From CAZESH01 sp964514665 (lineage in GTDB: Bacteria; Bacillota; Bacilli; Paenibacillales; KCTC-25726), in the NCBI GenBank assembly GCA_964514665.1, contig CAZESH010000202.1, positions 1 through 8,145 on the forward strand: DNA of 8,145 nucleotides. The letters are read 5' to 3'. Position numbers and translations under genes: made by a program. Below, piece after piece: positions 6,118 to 8,145 of this stretch. The notes under the pieces were generated by a model. It made no database searches and was not told the origin of the DNA. It saw only the letters and a program-made list of their open reading frames with translations. Positions within the stretch are counted from its first letter, which is position 1, and each line of letters opens with the position of its first letter.

Positions 6118-6936
6118 TTAGCTACGGATGTTGAACAGCGAAAGAATCACGCTTGCCGTTTCTTCCACTGCCTTGTCGGAAACCTCAATCACAGGGCACC
6201 GCAGTGTTTTCATCACGTCATGGGCAAATTCCAGCTCTTCACGAATCCTTTCCTCGTTGGCATATTTGGCGTTTTCCGCAAGCCCCAGCGCTTTCAACCG
6301 TTCCTTGCGGATGGCGTTAAGCTTTTCCGGAGAAATTTTCAGGCCGATCACTTTTTCCTTCGGCACCTCAAACAGTTCCTTGGGCGGTTTTAATTCGGGA
6401 ACGAGCGGCACATTCGCGACCTTGAACGTTTTGTGAGCCAAATACATCGACAGCGGGGTCTTGGAGGTGCGGGAAACGCCGACCAGCACGATATCGGCCT
6501 TGGAAATGCCGCTCGAATCCCTTCCGTCGTCATATTTTACGGCGAATTCGATCGCCTCCACCCGTTTGAAATAATCCTCGTCAAGCTTATGAATCATCCC
6601 CGGCTCATGTTTGGCCTCCCTGCCGGACGTTCGTTCAAGATTTTGAATAATCGAGCCGAGCAGATCGATCGCGACGATCCCCATCTCATTTGCGCGTTCA
6701 ATCATATATTCACGGAGCTGAGGAATAACCAGCGTAAATACGACAAAAGCTTGGTTGCGCGAAGCCGCCCGCAAAGCCTGATCGATGCTTTCCTTCGATT
6801 CCACAAAGGGAAATCTGCGAATTTCCACTTGCTGGGGGACAAATTGCGTGGCCGCGGCTTTCACGACAAACTCCCCCGTCTCGCCTAGCGAATCGGAAAC
6901 CACATAAACAACGGGCCGCAAGGTGTTTTCTGCCAT
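6118..6936 (-). CDS. ppsR: Pyruvate, phosphate dikinase / PEP synthase regulatory protein (DUF299, PpsR/YqfL)
   Basis: 272 residues, full length for the family. Characterised members are bifunctional: an ADP-dependent kinase that inactivates pyruvate phosphate dikinase or PEP synthase by Thr phosphorylation, and a Pi-dependent phosphorylase that restores activity. The B. subtilis member, YqfL, has instead been linked to the gluconeogenic repressor CcpN. Seen here: N-terminal VVYVVSDSLGETGE (9-22), FTLV, EPGMIHKLDEDYFKRVEAIEFAVKYDDG (about 111-138), and the P-loop-like GVSRTSKTPLSMYLA (153-167), the family hallmark. The C-terminus is helical and intact. The start at 6936 is supported by AGGAGGGG (6943-6950), which overlaps the glyS stop; the 12-base gap implies co-transcription with glyS. 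No ccpN-like gene is adjacent, so a dikinase or synthase target is the simpler reading (inference). The stop codon directly abuts the inverted repeat. Confidence 0.95.
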   Translation of the reverse strand: MAENTLRPVVYVVSDSLGETGEFVVKAAATQFVPQQVEIRRFPFVESKESIDQALRAASRNQAFVVFTLVIPQLREYMIERANEMGIVAIDLLGSIIQNLERTSGREAKHEPGMIHKLDEDYFKRVEAIEFAVKYDDGRDSSGISKADIVLVGVSRTSKTPLSMYLAHKTFKVANVPLVPELKPPKELFEVPKEKVIGLKISPEKLNAIRKERLKALGLAENAKYANEERIREELEFAHDVMKTLRCPVIEVSDKAVEETASVILSLFNIRS

Positions 6937-6948
6937 TGGCCGCCCCTC

Positions 6949-8145
6949 CTACCAGACCAATTTCTGAAAGTCCGCGAACTTGCGGATGTCTTCCGACATA
7001 GCTTTCAGCAAGCCAAGCCGCGCTTCCCTTAATTGATCGTCTTCGACCATGACCATTACTGCATCAAAAAAACGGTTGATCGGTTCCTTCAATTCACCGA
7101 GCAGCACCAAAGCTTCCGCTTCGTTATAGGCCTGAAGCTCCCGTACATACCGTTCATGCATCGTTTGCCAAGCGGCAAGCAGCTGCTGCTCGGAAGGTTC
7201 GACCAGAAGCGTGTAATCCGCTGCGATGGCCGAATTCGCCTTTGCAGCCAAATTGTTGACCCGTGTAAAAGCATCCGAGGCAGCTTTGAAATCACCGTCG
7301 GCAACAGCCTGCATGAGCGCCTCGCCCCTGCGGACTGCGGACAGCACAGAATCAAAGCCGCTGGCCATGACCGCATCCACGATATCGTAGCGGATTTCGG
7401 ACGGAAAAGCGTTCTTGACGCGAAGCGAGAAAAAGTGCAGCAGGTCCTTCACGATTTCATCTTTGTCCCTTTTCAGCCCGCGGCTCGCCTGCAGCACATC
7501 GAGCGCGATCGCGATCAGCTCGGAAATGCCAAGCGGCAGCTTGTGCTCCAGCAAGATCTGCACGATTCCGGCCGTTTGCCGTCTCAAGGCGTACGGATCC
7601 TGCGAGCCCGTGGGAATGATGCCGATAGAGAAGCATCCGGCAAGCGTATCGATTTTGTCCGCCATGCTGACAATCGCCCCGGTCATGGAGGCGGGAACCT
7701 GATCGCCGGAAAATCTCGGCTGATAATGCTCGAAAACCGCCTTGGCCACTTCCTCCGGCTCGCCGGCCTTTCTCGCATAATCCTCTCCCATAATTCCCTG
7801 CAGTTCGGGAAACTCATAGACCATTTGCGTAACCAAATCGAATTTGCATATGCCCGCAGCCCTGCGCACATGCTGGAGCGTATGCTCAGGCAGCGCAAGC
7901 GCCGTTGCAATCGTTTCTGATATTTTGCGGATGCGTCTGACCTTGTCACCCACCGTTCCCAGCTCCTCATGGAAGACAATCGTCTCCAAGCGGGCAAGTG
8001 CGCGCTCGATCGGCATTTTTTGATCCTCCAAATAGAAAAAACGGGCATCGGACAAGCGGGCGCGAAGCACCTTTTCGTTGCCTTTGGCAACCTGATCGAG
8101 CGAGACGTCGTTGCCGTTGCGCACGGTCACGAAGTGCGGCAGCAG
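6949..8145 (-). CDS. glyS: Glycyl-tRNA synthetase beta subunit, C-terminal part
   Basis: 398 codons are open from the window edge to a TAG stop at 6949-6951; the real start lies outside. With family members near 690 residues, this is a little over half of the protein. The beta chain of the tetrameric bacterial glycyl-tRNA synthetase helps recognise tRNA-Gly; the alpha chain (glyQ, normally just upstream) carries much of the catalytic site. Recognisable stretches are FVTVRNGNDVSLDQVAKGNEKVLRARLSDARFFYLEDQ, the central VFHEELGTVGDKVRRI, MVYEFPELQGIMGEDYARKAGE, DKIDTLAGCFSIGIIPTGSQDPYALRRQ, and a C-terminal helical anticodon-binding (DALR-type) domain with EPINRFFDAVMVMVED. No frameshift or internal stop is seen. 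It leads into ppsR with a 12-base gap and a shared stop/ribosome-binding-site overlap. Confidence 0.97.
   Translation of the reverse strand: MLPHFVTVRNGNDVSLDQVAKGNEKVLRARLSDARFFYLEDQKMPIERALARLETIVFHEELGTVGDKVRRIRKISETIATALALPEHTLQHVRRAAGICKFDLVTQMVYEFPELQGIMGEDYARKAGEPEEVAKAVFEHYQPRFSGDQVPASMTGAIVSMADKIDTLAGCFSIGIIPTGSQDPYALRRQTAGIVQILLEHKLPLGISELIAIALDVLQASRGLKRDKDEIVKDLLHFFSLRVKNAFPSEIRYDIVDAVMASGFDSVLSAVRRGEALMQAVADGDFKAASDAFTRVNNLAAKANSAIAADYTLLVEPSEQQLLAAWQTMHERYVRELQAYNEAEALVLLGELKEPINRFFDAVMVMVEDDQLREARLGLLKAMSEDIRKFADFQKLVW

Noticed and set aside
5753..6135. Target-site duplication flanking the inverted repeat
   Set aside because: Flanks CACTGGGAG on the left and TTTAGCTAC on the right share no direct repeat, so recent transposition is not shown.
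7033..7920. Long plus-strand open frame (295 codons) opposite glyS
   Set aside because: It lies wholly antisense to a strongly conserved gene, has His/Arg-rich shadow composition and no recognisable domain.

Overview
The window is a chromosomal housekeeping segment of a low- to mid-GC Gram-positive bacterium, most likely a member of the Paenibacillaceae (Paenibacillus, Cohnella or a relative). The evidence is gene order: glyS, ppsR, yaiI, dnaG, sigA, trmK, nif3 follow the Bacillus subtilis glyS-yqfL-yqxD-dnaG-sigA-yqfN-yqfO region. Strong Shine-Dalgarno sites and the protein family signatures agree. Genus is an inference.

Every convincing gene lies on the minus strand, so transcription runs from high to low coordinates. 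From right to left: the C-terminal part of glyS (glycyl-tRNA synthetase beta chain, cut by the window edge); ppsR (PEP synthase/PPDK regulatory kinase-phosphorylase, DUF299), 12 bases after glyS; a gene-free stretch of about 440 bases filled by a large imperfect inverted repeat; yaiI/yqxD, which seems to start at a non-standard ATA codon; dnaG (primase); sigA/rpoD (housekeeping sigma factor), followed by a clear intrinsic terminator; an unrecognised multi-pass membrane protein; trmK (tRNA m1A22 methyltransferase), joined to it by an ATGA overlap; and the first 167 codons of a Nif3/YqfO-family gene that starts inside trmK.

Functionally this is a macromolecular-synthesis cluster: tRNA charging, replication priming, transcription initiation and tRNA modification. 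ppsR is a carbon-metabolism regulator. The order differs from B. subtilis in two places. No ccpN-like gene lies between glyS and ppsR, and a membrane protein occupies the place of cccA between sigA and trmK.

The only substantial stretch the genes do not explain is 5682-6117. Positions 5772-6116 form two inverted copies of a block pattern, with matches of 11/11, 26/27 and 21/22 bases in three paired arms and unlike sequence between them. It could be a mobile-type intergenic repeat or a structured RNA; the sequence alone does not decide. I see no defence system, CRISPR array, prophage, transposase, tRNA or rRNA gene.
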